Assembly: GCF_008704715.1 (NCBI RefSeq)
Contig: NZ_CP023689.1
Location: 4,836,001-4,900,000 of the forward strand
Reading direction: 5' to 3'
DNA: 64,000 nucleotides
Origin: Streptomyces chartreusis
GTDB taxonomy: Bacteria > Actinomycetota > Actinomycetes > Streptomycetales > Streptomycetaceae
Shown: piece after piece, positions 33,843-42,388 of the stretch
Layout of the letters: each line of letters starts with the position of its first letter
Numbering within the stretch: position 1 is the stretch's first letter
Made by a program: the position numbers and the translations under genes
Notes under the pieces: generated by a model
Databases searched by the model: none
What the model was told of the DNA's origin: nothing
The model's input: the letters and a program-made list of their open reading frames with translations, nothing else

Positions 33843-33890
33843 CCAGGGGCGCGGGGAACTGCGCGACCAGCCACAACGGCCCCGCAGACG
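33843..33890 (+). repeat. Streptomyces dispersed intergenic repeat (single copy here)
   Basis: The intergenic sequence beginning AGGGGCGCGGGGAACTGCG and continuing with a GACCAGCCACAACG core is, from memory, a motif seen many times between genes of Streptomyces genomes, often next to stop codons. It lies between the TetR stop and the SseB-like stop. Only one copy occurs in this window, so the repeat status rests on recollection. Confidence 0.5.
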
Positions 33891-33923
33891 CCGAACGACC
33901 CGGCGCGGCAACCCCGCGAAGCG

Positions 33924-34397
33924 CTACCCGTACATCCTGCGCATGGCGAACTCGACCATCTGCTCCACGGCCTTCGCGTCGAAGACCATGCGGTGCTCGC
34001 CCTCCATGTCGACGACGAAGCCGTAGCCGGTGGGCAGCAGGTCGATCACCTCGGAACCGGTGATGACGAAGTACTTGGACTCCTTGCCCGCGTACCTGCG
34101 CAGCTCCTTCAGCGAGGTGAACATCGGGATCACCGGCTGCTGGGTGTTGTGCAGGGCGAGGAAGCCCGGGTTGTCGCCGCGCGGGCAGTAGACCTTCGAC
34201 GTCGCGAAGACCTGCTGGAAGTCCTCGGCGGACATCTGCCCGGTGGTGAAGGCGCGCACCGCGTCCGCGAGCGAGGGCGGGGACGGCTCGGGGTAGAGCG
34301 GCGGCTGCTGGCCGTACCCGCCGACGCCACCTGCCATGGGCTGCTGCGGCGGGGCGTACTGCTGCTGTGCACCGACGTTCTGGTCGTAGCCGTACAT
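33924..34397 (-). CDS. SseB-like N-terminal domain protein
   Basis: A 157-residue protein. The frame continues far upstream, but ATG 34397 (MYGYDQNVGAQQ) is the natural start: TACGCT (34405-34410) lies 7 bases upstream as a -10, suggesting a leaderless message. The first 45 residues are Gln/Pro/Gly/Tyr-rich and probably disordered. The rest is a SseB N-terminal domain (SLADAVRAFTTGQMSAEDFQQVFATSKVY ... PMFTSLKELRRYAG). The family name comes from E. coli SseB; its biochemical role is unknown and no secretion genes are nearby. Streptomycetes carry several such proteins. Confidence 0.83.
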   Translation of the reverse strand: MYGYDQNVGAQQQYAPPQQPMAGGVGGYGQQPPLYPEPSPPSLADAVRAFTTGQMSAEDFQQVFATSKVYCPRGDNPGFLALHNTQQPVIPMFTSLKELRRYAGKESKYFVITGSEVIDLLPTGYGFVVDMEGEHRMVFDAKAVEQMVEFAMRRMYG

Positions 34398-34404
34398 GAA
34401 CGCA

Positions 34405-34410
34405 AGCGTA
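34405..34410 (-). promoter_or_regulatory. -10 element of the SseB-like gene (leaderless)
   Basis: TACGCT on the minus strand ends 7 bases before the start codon at 34397. No ribosome binding site is visible. Confidence 0.45.
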
Positions 34411-34575
34411 CCCAGAGCCGCCGGGCTGCGGACCGGTACGGGGGCTGCGGCAAACCGACAGCGACTTGACAGCGACTCGACAGTCACCGCGCTGGTTTCG
34501 CACCGCGCACGCTCATAGCGTCGGCCGCAACGCGCAAAGTGCCGCGCACGGCACCGCACCGGCAAGGGGACAGCC

Positions 34576-35409
34576 ATGCACCGACACGACGACGCCGAGG
34601 TCCACGAGCACGACCGCGGGCTCTCGTACGACCTCCCGGTCCTCGCCCGCCGCCGCATGATCCGGCTGATGGCGGGGGCGGGTCTGATCCCGCTGGTGGG
34701 CTGCACGTCCGACGGCGAGTCCTCGGCCGGCGCCTCCTCGAAAGGCTCCGCCGAGGCCTCACTCGGTACGTCCGCCGAGTGCGCGACCATCCCCGACGAG
34801 ACCGCCGGCCCCTTCCCCGGCGACGGTTCGAACGGCGTGAACGTCCTGAAGGAGAGCGGTGTCGTGCGCGACGACATCACCAAGAGCTTCGGCGACTCCG
34901 CGGGCGGCACCGCCGAGGGCGTGCCCCTGACCGTCACGCTCACCGTCGTGGACGCGGCCTCCGGCTGCGGGACGCCGAAGAAGGGCGCCGCCGTATACAT
35001 CTGGCACTGCGACCGGGACGGCAACTACTCCCTGTACTCGGACGGCGTCACCGAGGAGAACTACCTGCGCGGCGTGCAGGAGACCGACGACAAGGGCCAG
35101 GTCACGTTCAAAAGCGTCTTCCCGGGCTGCTACGCGGGCCGCTGGCCGCACATCCACTTCGAGGTGTACGGCAGCCTCGCGGACGCCACCGCGGCGACGG
35201 CCGTCACGAACACCTCCCAGCTGGCCTTCCCGAAGGACGTCTGCGAGACGGTGTACGACTCGGACGGCTACGAGAGGAGCGTGGACAACCTGAGCGGCCT
35301 CTCCCTGGAGACCGACGGGATCTTCAGCGACGGCGCCGACCAGCAGCTGGCCGCCATGAAGGGGAGTGTGGCGCGGGGATACACGGCGACACTGACGGTT
35401 CCGGTGTGA
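34576..35409 (+). CDS. Lipoprotein intradiol ring-cleavage dioxygenase-like protein
   Basis: A 277-residue protein starting at ATG 34576 behind AGGGG. The N-terminus carries LARRRMIRLMAGAG (possible Tat motif) and a lipobox LVGC, with Cys near residue 43, so it is probably a Tat-dependent lipoprotein on the outer face of the membrane. The dioxygenase domain keeps all four iron ligands: Tyr in YIWHCDRDGNYS, Tyr in FPGCYAGR and the His pair in HIHFEV. It is a paralogue of the dioxygenase at 23840-24799 but lacks its Gly/Pro insert and is about 40 residues shorter. The substrate is unknown; no aromatic catabolic genes are linked. Confidence 0.88.
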   Translation: MHRHDDAEVHEHDRGLSYDLPVLARRRMIRLMAGAGLIPLVGCTSDGESSAGASSKGSAEASLGTSAECATIPDETAGPFPGDGSNGVNVLKESGVVRDDITKSFGDSAGGTAEGVPLTVTLTVVDAASGCGTPKKGAAVYIWHCDRDGNYSLYSDGVTEENYLRGVQETDDKGQVTFKSVFPGCYAGRWPHIHFEVYGSLADATAATAVTNTSQLAFPKDVCETVYDSDGYERSVDNLSGLSLETDGIFSDGADQQLAAMKGSVARGYTATLTVPV

Positions 35410-35537
35410 CCTGTCACAGATTGCGGATCGGGGTTGCGTCTTATTACTGACGGGTAGCATCATCGTAGCTACTTGTTGGTACGTGAACTAGCGCGAGGAT
35501 CCAAGTGCCTCGCCGATCCCTCTACGGAGTCGTCACC

Positions 35538-37364
35538 ATGGGGCACTACAAGTCGAACCTCCGCGACATCGAGTTCAACCTCTTCGAAGTACTCGGACGC
35601 GACAAGCTGTATGGCACGGGTCCGTTCGAGGAGATGGACGTCGAGACCGCGAAAAGCATCCTGGAGGAGCTGACCCGCCTCTCCGAGAACGAGCTGGCGG
35701 AGTCCTTCGCGGACGCCGACCGCAACCCGCCGGTCTTCGACCCCGAGACGAACACCGCGCCGGTCCCGGCGTCCTTCAAGAAGAGCTACAAGGCCTTCAT
35801 GGACTCCGAGTACTGGCGTCTCGGCCTGCCCGAGGCCATCGGTGGCACGACCGCGCCGCCGTCCCTGATCTGGTCGTACGCGGAGCTGATCCTCGGCTCG
35901 AACCCGGCCGTGTGGATGTACACCTCCGGCCCGGCGTTCGCCGGCATCCTCCACGACGAGGGCACCGAGGTCCAGAAGAAGATCGCGCAGATCGCCGTCG
36001 AGAAGACCTGGGGCTCCACCATGGTCCTCACCGAGCCCGACGCGGGTTCGGACGTGGGCGCCGGCCGCACCAAGGCGATCCAGCAGGAGGACGGCTCCTG
36101 GCACATCGAGGGCGTGAAGCGCTTCATCACCTCCGGTGAGCACGACATGGAGGAGAACATCCTTCACTACGTGCTGGCGCGCCCCGAGGGTGCCGGCCCC
36201 GGCACCAAGGGCCTGTCCCTCTTCCTCGTCCCGAAGTACCTCTTCGACTTCGAGACCGGCGAGCTGGGCGAGCGCAACGGCGCCTACGCCACGAACGTCG
36301 AGCACAAGATGGGCCTGAAGGCCTCCAACACCTGCGAGATGACCTTCGGTGACCAGCACCCCGCCAAGGGCTGGCTGATCGGCGACAAGCACGACGGCAT
36401 CCGCCAGATGTTCCGCATCATCGAGTTCGCCCGCATGATGGTCGGCACGAAGGCGATCTCCACGCTGTCGACGGGCTACCTGAACGCGCTGGAGTACGCC
36501 AAGGAGCGCGTCCAGGGCTCCGACCTCGCGGCGTTCGGCGACAAGGCCGCGCCCAAGGTCACCATCACCCACCACCCCGACGTGCGCCGCTCGCTGATGA
36601 CGCAGAAGGCGTACGCGGAGGGCATGCGCGCCCTGGTGCTGTACACCGCCTCGGTCCAGGACACGATCGCCGTCAAGGACGCCGCCGGCGAGGACACCAA
36701 GGCCGAGCACGCGCTGAACGACCTGCTCCTGCCGATCGTCAAGGGCTACGGCTCCGAGAAGGGCTACGAGCAGCTCGCGCAGTCGCTCCAGACCTTCGGC
36801 GGCTCCGGGTTCCTCCAGGAGTACCCGATCGAGCAGTACATCCGCGACGCCAAGATCGACACCCTCTACGAGGGCACCACCGCGATCCAGGGCCAGGACT
36901 TCTTCTTCCGGAAGATCGTCCGCAACCAGGGCGCGGCCCTGAACTCGCTCGCCGAGGACATCAAGAAGTTCCTGGCACTCGGCGAGGGCGGCGAGGACCT
37001 CGGCACGGCCCGCGAGCAGCTCGCCAAGGCGGCCGTGGAGCTGGAGGCGATCGTCGGCCTGATGCTGACCGACCTCGCGGCCACCGAGCAGGACGTCAAG
37101 AACATCTACAAGGTGGGCCTCAACACCACCCGTCTGCTGATGGCCTCCGGTGACGTCGTCGTCGGCTACCTGCTCCTCAAGGGCGCCGCGATCGCCGCCG
37201 AGAAGCTGCAGACGGCCTCCTCCAAGGACAAGGCCTTCTACCAGGGCAAGATCGCGGCGGCGAAGTTCTTCGCAGCCAACGTCCTGCCCGGTGTCACCGG
37301 TGCGCGCAAGCTCGCCGAGGGCGTCGACCTGGACCTGATGGATCTGGACGAGGCGGCCTTCTAA
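35538..37364 (+). CDS. Acyl-CoA dehydrogenase, long FadE5-like type
   Basis: A 608-residue protein. ATG 35538 (MGHYKSNLRD) is chosen because GGAG lies about 9 bases upstream; the upstream in-frame GTG lacks support. It has the long actinobacterial FadE5-like layout: N-terminal helical extension (1-80), acyl-CoA dehydrogenase fold (about 80-460) with LTEPDAGSDVGAG for flavin/substrate binding, the catalytic Glu in LYEGTTAIQGQDF, and an extra C-terminal helical domain (about 470-608). It oxidises acyl-CoA to enoyl-CoA with FAD and passes electrons to ETF in beta-oxidation. It is monocistronic: two strong hairpins follow. The promoter region holds TTACTGACGGGTA (35444-35456), a possible regulator site. 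Confidence 0.93.
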   Translation: MGHYKSNLRDIEFNLFEVLGRDKLYGTGPFEEMDVETAKSILEELTRLSENELAESFADADRNPPVFDPETNTAPVPASFKKSYKAFMDSEYWRLGLPEAIGGTTAPPSLIWSYAELILGSNPAVWMYTSGPAFAGILHDEGTEVQKKIAQIAVEKTWGSTMVLTEPDAGSDVGAGRTKAIQQEDGSWHIEGVKRFITSGEHDMEENILHYVLARPEGAGPGTKGLSLFLVPKYLFDFETGELGERNGAYATNVEHKMGLKASNTCEMTFGDQHPAKGWLIGDKHDGIRQMFRIIEFARMMVGTKAISTLSTGYLNALEYAKERVQGSDLAAFGDKAAPKVTITHHPDVRRSLMTQKAYAEGMRALVLYTASVQDTIAVKDAAGEDTKAEHALNDLLLPIVKGYGSEKGYEQLAQSLQTFGGSGFLQEYPIEQYIRDAKIDTLYEGTTAIQGQDFFFRKIVRNQGAALNSLAEDIKKFLALGEGGEDLGTAREQLAKAAVELEAIVGLMLTDLAATEQDVKNIYKVGLNTTRLLMASGDVVVGYLLLKGAAIAAEKLQTASSKDKAFYQGKIAAAKFFAANVLPGVTGARKLAEGVDLDLMDLDEAAF

Positions 37365-37381
37365 CCGGAGGCGACGACGCC

Positions 37382-37409
37382 GGAACGACCGCTTCCACCC
37401 GGTCGTTCC
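37382..37409 (+). terminator. First hairpin after the acyl-CoA dehydrogenase gene
   Basis: Perfect 10-base arms (37382-37391 and 37400-37409) with an 8-base loop lie 17 bases after the stop codon. Confidence 0.6.
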
Positions 37410-37439
37410 AGGCACTCACGGACAATCCACATCGCCCTC

Positions 37440-37478
37440 ACGAGGGCCCGCTCCCCTTCTCCGGGAGCGGGCCCTCGT
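37440..37478 (+). terminator. Second, stronger hairpin before the M18 peptidase gene
   Basis: Perfect 16-base arms (37440-37455 and 37463-37478) with a 7-base loop are GC-rich and end 20 bases before the next start codon, so the next gene needs a promoter inside or right after it. Confidence 0.75.
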
Positions 37479-37498
37479 ACGTCGTTAAGGTGAACCCC

Positions 37499-38794
37499 AT
37501 GAGCGAACCCCCCCGCTTCGATCGCGGCCACACCGACGACCTCATGTCCTTCCTGGCGGCCAGCCCGTCGCCGTACCACGCCGTGGCGAACGCCGCCGAG
37601 CGGCTGGAGAAGGCAGGATTCAGGCAGGTCGCGGAGACGGACGCCTGGGACGGGACGAGCGGTGGCAAGTACGTGCTGCGCGGCGGCGCGATCGTGGCCT
37701 GGTACGTCCCCGAGGGCGCGGCGCCCCACACGCCGTTCCGCATCGTCGGCGCGCACACGGACTCGCCCAACCTGCGGGTCAAGCCGCTGCCCGACACCGG
37801 CGCGCACGGCTGGCGCCAGGTGGCCGTGGAGATCTACGGCGGACCGCTGCTCAACTCCTGGCTCGACCGCGACCTCGGCCTCGCCGGCCGGCTGACGCTG
37901 CGCGACGGCTCGACGCGGCTGGTGAACGTGGACCGGCCCCTGCTGCGCGTCCCCCAGCTCGCCATCCACCTGGACCGCTCGGTCTCCGCGGAAGGGCTCA
38001 AGCTCGACAAGCAGCGCCACCTCCAGCCCGTCTGGGGCCTCGGCGACACCCGCGACGGCGACCTGATCGCCTTCCTGGAGGAGACCGCCGGGCTGGCGGC
38101 CGGCGAGGTCGCGGGCTGGGACCTGATGGCCCACTCCATCGAGGCACCCGCGTACCTGGGCCGCGACAAGGAGCTCATGGCCGGTCCCCGCATGGACAAC
38201 CTCCTGTCGGTGCACGCCGGTGCGGCGGCGCTGGCCGCGGTCGCCGGCTCCGGCGCCGCGCTGCCCTGCATCCCGGTGCTGGCGGCCTTCGACCACGAGG
38301 AGAACGGCTCGCAGAGCGACACCGGTGCGGACGGGCCGCTGCTGGGCAGCGTCCTGGAGCGCTCGGTCTTCGCGCGCGGCGGGTCGTACGAGGACCGGGC
38401 GCGCGCCTTCGCCGGCACCGTCTGTCTCTCCTCCGACACCGGCCACGCGGTCCACCCCAACTACGCCGAGCGCCACGACCCGACGCACCACCCGCGCGTC
38501 AACGGCGGGCCGATCCTCAAGGTCAACGTCAACAACCGCTACGCCACCGACGGTTCGGGCCGGGCGGTGTGGGCGGCGGCCTGCGAGAAGGCCGAAGTCC
38601 CCTTCCAGTCCTTCGTCTCCAACAACTCCATGCCCTGCGGCACCACCATCGGCCCGATCACCGCGGCCCGGCACGGCATCAAGACCGTCGACATCGGCGT
38701 GGCGATCCTTTCGATGCACAGCGTGCGGGAGTTGTGCGGCGCGGACGACCCCTGGCTGCTGGCGAATTCGCTGGTGGCGTTCCTGGAGGGGTAG
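37499..38794 (+). CDS. apeB: M18 family aminopeptidase
   Basis: A 431-residue cytoplasmic metallopeptidase. ATG 37499 (MSEPPRFDRG) is preferred over GTG 37490; TAAGGT (37484-37489) is a -10-like hexamer 9 bases upstream and no ribosome binding site is clear. The family M18 ligands are visible: IVGAHTDSPNLRVKP (His and Asp) near residue 82, DHEENGSQSDTGADGP (catalytic Glu and metal Glu) near 268, CLSSDTGHAVHPNYAERHD near 310, and the terminal GVAILSMHSVRELCG with the last His. M18 peptidases remove N-terminal residues, often Asp/Glu or hydrophobic ones, as large oligomers, and serve general peptide turnover. Confidence 0.93.
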   Translation: MSEPPRFDRGHTDDLMSFLAASPSPYHAVANAAERLEKAGFRQVAETDAWDGTSGGKYVLRGGAIVAWYVPEGAAPHTPFRIVGAHTDSPNLRVKPLPDTGAHGWRQVAVEIYGGPLLNSWLDRDLGLAGRLTLRDGSTRLVNVDRPLLRVPQLAIHLDRSVSAEGLKLDKQRHLQPVWGLGDTRDGDLIAFLEETAGLAAGEVAGWDLMAHSIEAPAYLGRDKELMAGPRMDNLLSVHAGAAALAAVAGSGAALPCIPVLAAFDHEENGSQSDTGADGPLLGSVLERSVFARGGSYEDRARAFAGTVCLSSDTGHAVHPNYAERHDPTHHPRVNGGPILKVNVNNRYATDGSGRAVWAAACEKAEVPFQSFVSNNSMPCGTTIGPITAARHGIKTVDIGVAILSMHSVRELCGADDPWLLANSLVAFLEG

Positions 38795-38853
38795 TCCGGG
38801 ATACGTGGGGTACTCGCCTGCGACCGGAACCACCGGACAGGAAGGCGAGACAC

Positions 38854-39102
38854 ATGGGCCTCGGCGGGTGCATCATCCTCATCGCCGTTGGAGCCATCCT
38901 CACGTTCGCGACCGACTGGGAGATGGACGGCGTCAATCTCGACCTGGTCGGGGTCATCTTCATGATCGTGGGACTGATCGGCGTCACGACGTTCAGCAGC
39001 ATCGCGCGGCGCAAGCGGGTGGTGGTGCCCCCGACGACTCCGGTCGTCGAGGAGGACCACCACCACCGCAGGGACGGATACAGCGACGGCTACGGCGTCT
39101 GA
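38854..39102 (+). CDS. Small two-helix membrane protein (DUF6458-like)
   Basis: An 82-residue protein starting at ATG 38854 behind GGAAGG (38840-38845). Two hydrophobic helices (about residues 2-20 and 28-46) flank a short WEMDGVNLDLVG loop, followed by a basic stretch and a His-rich tail (DHHHRRDGYSDG). This layout matches a family of small actinobacterial membrane proteins of unknown role. Its last 13 bases overlap the end of the convergent thioredoxin/NHL gene. Confidence 0.75.
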   Translation: MGLGGCIILIAVGAILTFATDWEMDGVNLDLVGVIFMIVGLIGVTTFSSIARRKRVVVPPTTPVVEEDHHHRRDGYSDGYGV

Positions 39103-40916
39103 GCGTCCATCCCGGCCAGCACCAGCGGGAGACGGTCGGCGCCCGTCTCCGTCAGACGGACCGGCACGCCCCAGTCCTGCTGGTGGACATGGCACGCCGG
39201 GTACTCGTTGTGAGGGTCGTCGTCGCAGGACGCGGCCATCGCCGAGACATGCAGTACGCCCTCCGGGACGGACGGGTCGAGTTCGAGGGTGCGGGCGAGA
39301 TCGGTGCCCGCACCCTCGCCCGTGCGCAGCAGCTCCGGAGGGGTCGAGGAGACCAGCAGCCGGGTCGAGGGGCCGTACCGGGTGTCCAGCTTCTGGCCCG
39401 CCGGGGCCTGGAAGATCACGTCCAACAGGAGCTTGCCGGGGGCCACTTCGGTGGCGGCGCGCCGCGTGCGGTGGGCGACCGCCTCGACGCGGACGGCCTC
39501 CTCGGGCAGCCGCAGCCGGGTCAGCCGGTGCCGGGCCGACTCCACGACCACGATGTCCTCGCCGGCCAGGACCGCGCCCGACGGCTCCCGCAGGTCCGTC
39601 GCCAGGGTGGTGACCTCGCCGGTCGCCGGGTCGTAGCGGCGCAGGGCGTGGTTGTAGGTGTCGCTGATCGCCACCGAGCCGTCGGGCAGGGCCGTGACGC
39701 CCAACGGGTGCTGGAGCAGCGCCTGTTCGGCGGCGCCGTCGCGGTGCCCGAAGTCGAAGAGGCCGGTGCCGACGGCGGTGTGGACCGCGCCGTCGGGGTC
39801 GACCCAGCGCAGCGCCGAGGTCTCCGAGTCTGCCAGCCACAACCTGTCGGGCGTCGCCGCGAGCCCCGACGGCTGCGCGAACCAGGCCTCGGCGCCCGGA
39901 CCGTCGACCAGGCCCTCGTTGGAGGTGCCGGCGGTCACGGAGACGGTGCCGGAGTCCGGGTCGTACGCCCACAGCTGGTGGATGCCGGCCATGGCGATCC
40001 AGACCCTGCCCTGCCACCACGCCACGTCCCACGGTGAGGACAGGTTGACCTCGCGCGCGGGGCCGGACGTGGCGTCGCCCTGCATCCACTGGTGGCCGGT
40101 GCCGGCGAGGGTGGTGGTGCGGCCGCTGACCGGATCGAAGCGCCGCAGGGCGTGGCTCACCGTGTCGGCGACGACCACGGAGCCGTCCGGCAGCAGCGCC
40201 AGGCCCTGCGGTTCGTTGAAGCGCGAGCGCACCTCGGTGCTGTCGGTGAACCCGCGACTGCCCTGGCCGATCCGCCGGACGACGGTCTCGCCGTCCGGCT
40301 CCAGCTCCACCAGCTGATGCCGGGTGGTGTCGCTGACCAGGAAGTTCCCGCTCGGCAGCAGCAGCGCCTTCCCCGGGAAGCGCAACACCGTGGGCTCCGG
40401 CTCCGGCGCCACGTACGGGCCGTCGCCGCGCCGCAGCGTGCCCTTGGCCTCGTGCTCGGCCTCCAACTCGGTCACCAGACGCTCGATGGCGTGCACATGC
40501 CCCTCGCCGGCGTGCTGCGCGACGACATAGCCCTCGGGGTCGATCACCACGAGCGTCGGCCAGGCCCGCACCGCGTACTGCTTCCAGGTGGCGAGCTCGG
40601 GGTCGTCCAGCACGGGATGCTCGACGCCGTACCGCTCCACCGCGTCCACGACCGCCCCGTGCTCGGCCTCGTGCACGAACTTCGGCGAGTGCACCCCGAC
40701 GACGACCACCGTGTCCCGGTGCTTGCGCTCCAGCGCCCTGAGCTCGTCCAGGACGTGCAGGCAGTTGATGCAGCAAAAGGTCCAGAAGTCCAGGACGACG
40801 ATGCGTCCTCGCAGGTCGGCGAGGCTGTACGGGCGGCCGCCGGTGTTCAGCCAGCCGCCCTCGCCGACCAGCTCGGGGGCGCGGACGCGGACGCGTCGGG
40901 GTGCGGAGTCGCTCAT
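39090..40916 (-). CDS. Thioredoxin domain / NHL-repeat protein (NHLRC2-like)
   Basis: A 608-residue cytoplasmic protein starting at ATG 40916. Residues about 10-155 are a thioredoxin/AhpC-like domain with the redox motif WTFCCINCLHVL (C-x2-C) and a cis-Pro region RAWPTLVVIDP. Residues about 190-480 are NHL/beta-propeller repeats (GLALLPDGSVVVADTVSHALRRFD, GVTALPDGSVAISDTYNHALRRYD, SGLAATPDRLWLADS). The last 120 residues are beta-rich. The same domain pair occurs in animal NHLRC2 and many actinobacteria; the function is likely redox-linked but unproven. No signal peptide is present. It lies close behind the cupin gene on the same strand (29 bases). Confidence 0.88.
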   Translation of the reverse strand: MSDSAPRRVRVRAPELVGEGGWLNTGGRPYSLADLRGRIVVLDFWTFCCINCLHVLDELRALERKHRDTVVVVGVHSPKFVHEAEHGAVVDAVERYGVEHPVLDDPELATWKQYAVRAWPTLVVIDPEGYVVAQHAGEGHVHAIERLVTELEAEHEAKGTLRRGDGPYVAPEPEPTVLRFPGKALLLPSGNFLVSDTTRHQLVELEPDGETVVRRIGQGSRGFTDSTEVRSRFNEPQGLALLPDGSVVVADTVSHALRRFDPVSGRTTTLAGTGHQWMQGDATSGPAREVNLSSPWDVAWWQGRVWIAMAGIHQLWAYDPDSGTVSVTAGTSNEGLVDGPGAEAWFAQPSGLAATPDRLWLADSETSALRWVDPDGAVHTAVGTGLFDFGHRDGAAEQALLQHPLGVTALPDGSVAISDTYNHALRRYDPATGEVTTLATDLREPSGAVLAGEDIVVVESARHRLTRLRLPEEAVRVEAVAHRTRRAATEVAPGKLLLDVIFQAPAGQKLDTRYGPSTRLLVSSTPPELLRTGEGAGTDLARTLELDPSVPEGVLHVSAMAASCDDDPHNEYPACHVHQQDWGVPVRLTETGADRLPLVLAGMDAQTP

Positions 40917-40945
40917 GCCCCCAGGGTGCCACCGGCCACCGACAG

Positions 40946-41332
40946 TCAGCCCAGGGCGTGTCCGGTGGTGGCGTCCACATGGGCCGGTACCTCGTCGTGG
41001 CGGTCGCCGACCGTCAGGGTGCCGGTGGGTTCGAGGAGGAGGATGGACGTCGGGGCGGGGGCGTACGGCTTGTGTTCGGTGCCGCGGGGGACCGTGAAGA
41101 CCGAGCCCTTGGGGAGGACGACGGTGCGTTCCGTGCCGTTCTCGCGCAGGGAGATGTGCAATTCGCCGTCGAGGACCAGGAAGAACTCGTCGGTGTGGTC
41201 GTGGGCGTGCCAGACGTGTTCGCCGTCGACCTTGGCCACGCGGACGTCGTAGTCGTTGACGGACGCGACGATGCGCGGGCTCCAGGTCTTGGTGAAGGAG
41301 GCGAGGGCCGCGTCGAGCGAGATGGGTTCCAT
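40946..41332 (-). CDS. Single-domain cupin protein
   Basis: A 128-residue protein starting at ATG 41332. The cupin motif 1 is HVWHAHDHTDEFFLVLDGEL (metal-binding His and Glu) at about residues 39-58, and motif 2 is the HKPYAP region near 88. It resembles small cupins such as mannose-6-phosphate isomerase-like or ectoine synthase-like proteins; no substrate can be named. It is divergent from the GlxA-type regulator gene with only 51 bases between the starts, so it may be its target. It may also be co-transcribed with the thioredoxin/NHL gene 29 bases downstream. Confidence 0.85.
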   Translation of the reverse strand: MEPISLDAALASFTKTWSPRIVASVNDYDVRVAKVDGEHVWHAHDHTDEFFLVLDGELHISLRENGTERTVVLPKGSVFTVPRGTEHKPYAPAPTSILLLEPTGTLTVGDRHDEVPAHVDATTGHALG

Positions 41333-41383
41333 GCGCTCATCGTGCGGGTGGCACCGGCGCCCTGCGAGTGCTAGGAATCGCAT

Positions 41384-42388
41384 ATGGCGCAAGGATCCTC
41401 TCAGCCGAAGCCCGGGCATCGGGTCGCCGTGATCGTCGACGAGGGCACCAATCCGTTCGAGGTCGGCGTCGCCACCGAGCTGTTCGGGCTGCCGCGGCCC
41501 GAACTGGGGCTCGCCGGGCCGCTGTACGACGTGACGCTGTGCGCGCCGACGCGCGAGGTGCGGATGAACCACGGCTTCTTCACGATGACCGGCGTGGCCC
41601 CGTTGGACGCGGTCGATGAGGCGGACACCCTCGTCGTGCCCGGCCGCCCGGACAACGTCGTCCCGCGCGGGGCCGCCGTACGCGACGCGATCCGCCGCAC
41701 GCACGCGCGTGGCGCGCGCGTGATGAGCCTGTGCACCGGCAGCTTCGCGCTCGCCGAGGCCGGGCTGCTGGAGGGACGCCGGGCCACCACCCACTGGCGC
41801 TGGGCCGACATCTTCCGGGCGCTGCATCCGGGGGTCCTGCTGGAGCCGGACGTGCTGTTCGTCGACGACGGCGACATCCTGACCGCCTCGGGCAGCGCAG
41901 CCGCGCTCGACCTGTGCCTGCACGTCGTACGGCGGGACCACGGGGCCGAGGTCGCCAACGCGGTCTCGCGCAGGCTGGTGTTCGCCGCGCACCGGGACGG
42001 CGGGCAGAAGCAGTTCGTGGAGCGGCCGCTGCCGGACGTGCCGGACGAGTCGCTGGCCCCGCTGCTGGCGTGGGCGCAGGCACGGCTGGGGGAGCCGCTG
42101 ACCGTGGCGGACCTGGCGGCGCGGGCGGCGGTGTCGCCGGCGACCCTGCACCGGCGCTTCCGGGCGCAGCTGGGGACGACGCCGCTGGCCTGGCTGACGG
42201 GGGAGCGGGTCACGCTCGCGTGCCGGCTGATCGAGCGCGGCGAGGAACGCCTTGACGTGGTCGCGGCCCGCAGCGGACTGGGCACCGCGGCTAACCTGCG
42301 CGCGCGGGTGCGGCGCGAGACCGGGCTCAGTCCGTCGGCCTACAGACGGCGTTTCGGGCCGGGCGGCGGGGAACCCCTCATGTCATGA
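41384..42388 (+). CDS. GlxA-type transcriptional regulator (DJ-1/PfpI-like plus AraC HTH)
   Basis: A 334-residue regulator starting at ATG 41384; TAGGAA (41372-41377) lies 6 bases upstream, suggesting a leaderless message. Residues about 10-185 are a DJ-1/PfpI-like glutamine amidotransferase-type domain with the nucleophile-elbow sequence MSLCTGSFALAEAGLL (Cys near residue 111). Residues about 225-325 hold the double AraC helix-turn-helix (TVADLAARAAVSPATLHRRFRAQLGTTPLAWL and DVVAARSGLGTAANLRARVRRETGLSPSAYRRRF). GlxA-type proteins sense metabolites, often amino-acid derivatives or nucleotides. It overlaps the next gene by four bases (ATGA), so the two are translationally coupled. Confidence 0.9.
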   Translation: MAQGSSQPKPGHRVAVIVDEGTNPFEVGVATELFGLPRPELGLAGPLYDVTLCAPTREVRMNHGFFTMTGVAPLDAVDEADTLVVPGRPDNVVPRGAAVRDAIRRTHARGARVMSLCTGSFALAEAGLLEGRRATTHWRWADIFRALHPGVLLEPDVLFVDDGDILTASGSAAALDLCLHVVRRDHGAEVANAVSRRLVFAAHRDGGQKQFVERPLPDVPDESLAPLLAWAQARLGEPLTVADLAARAAVSPATLHRRFRAQLGTTPLAWLTGERVTLACRLIERGEERLDVVAARSGLGTAANLRARVRRETGLSPSAYRRRFGPGGGEPLMS

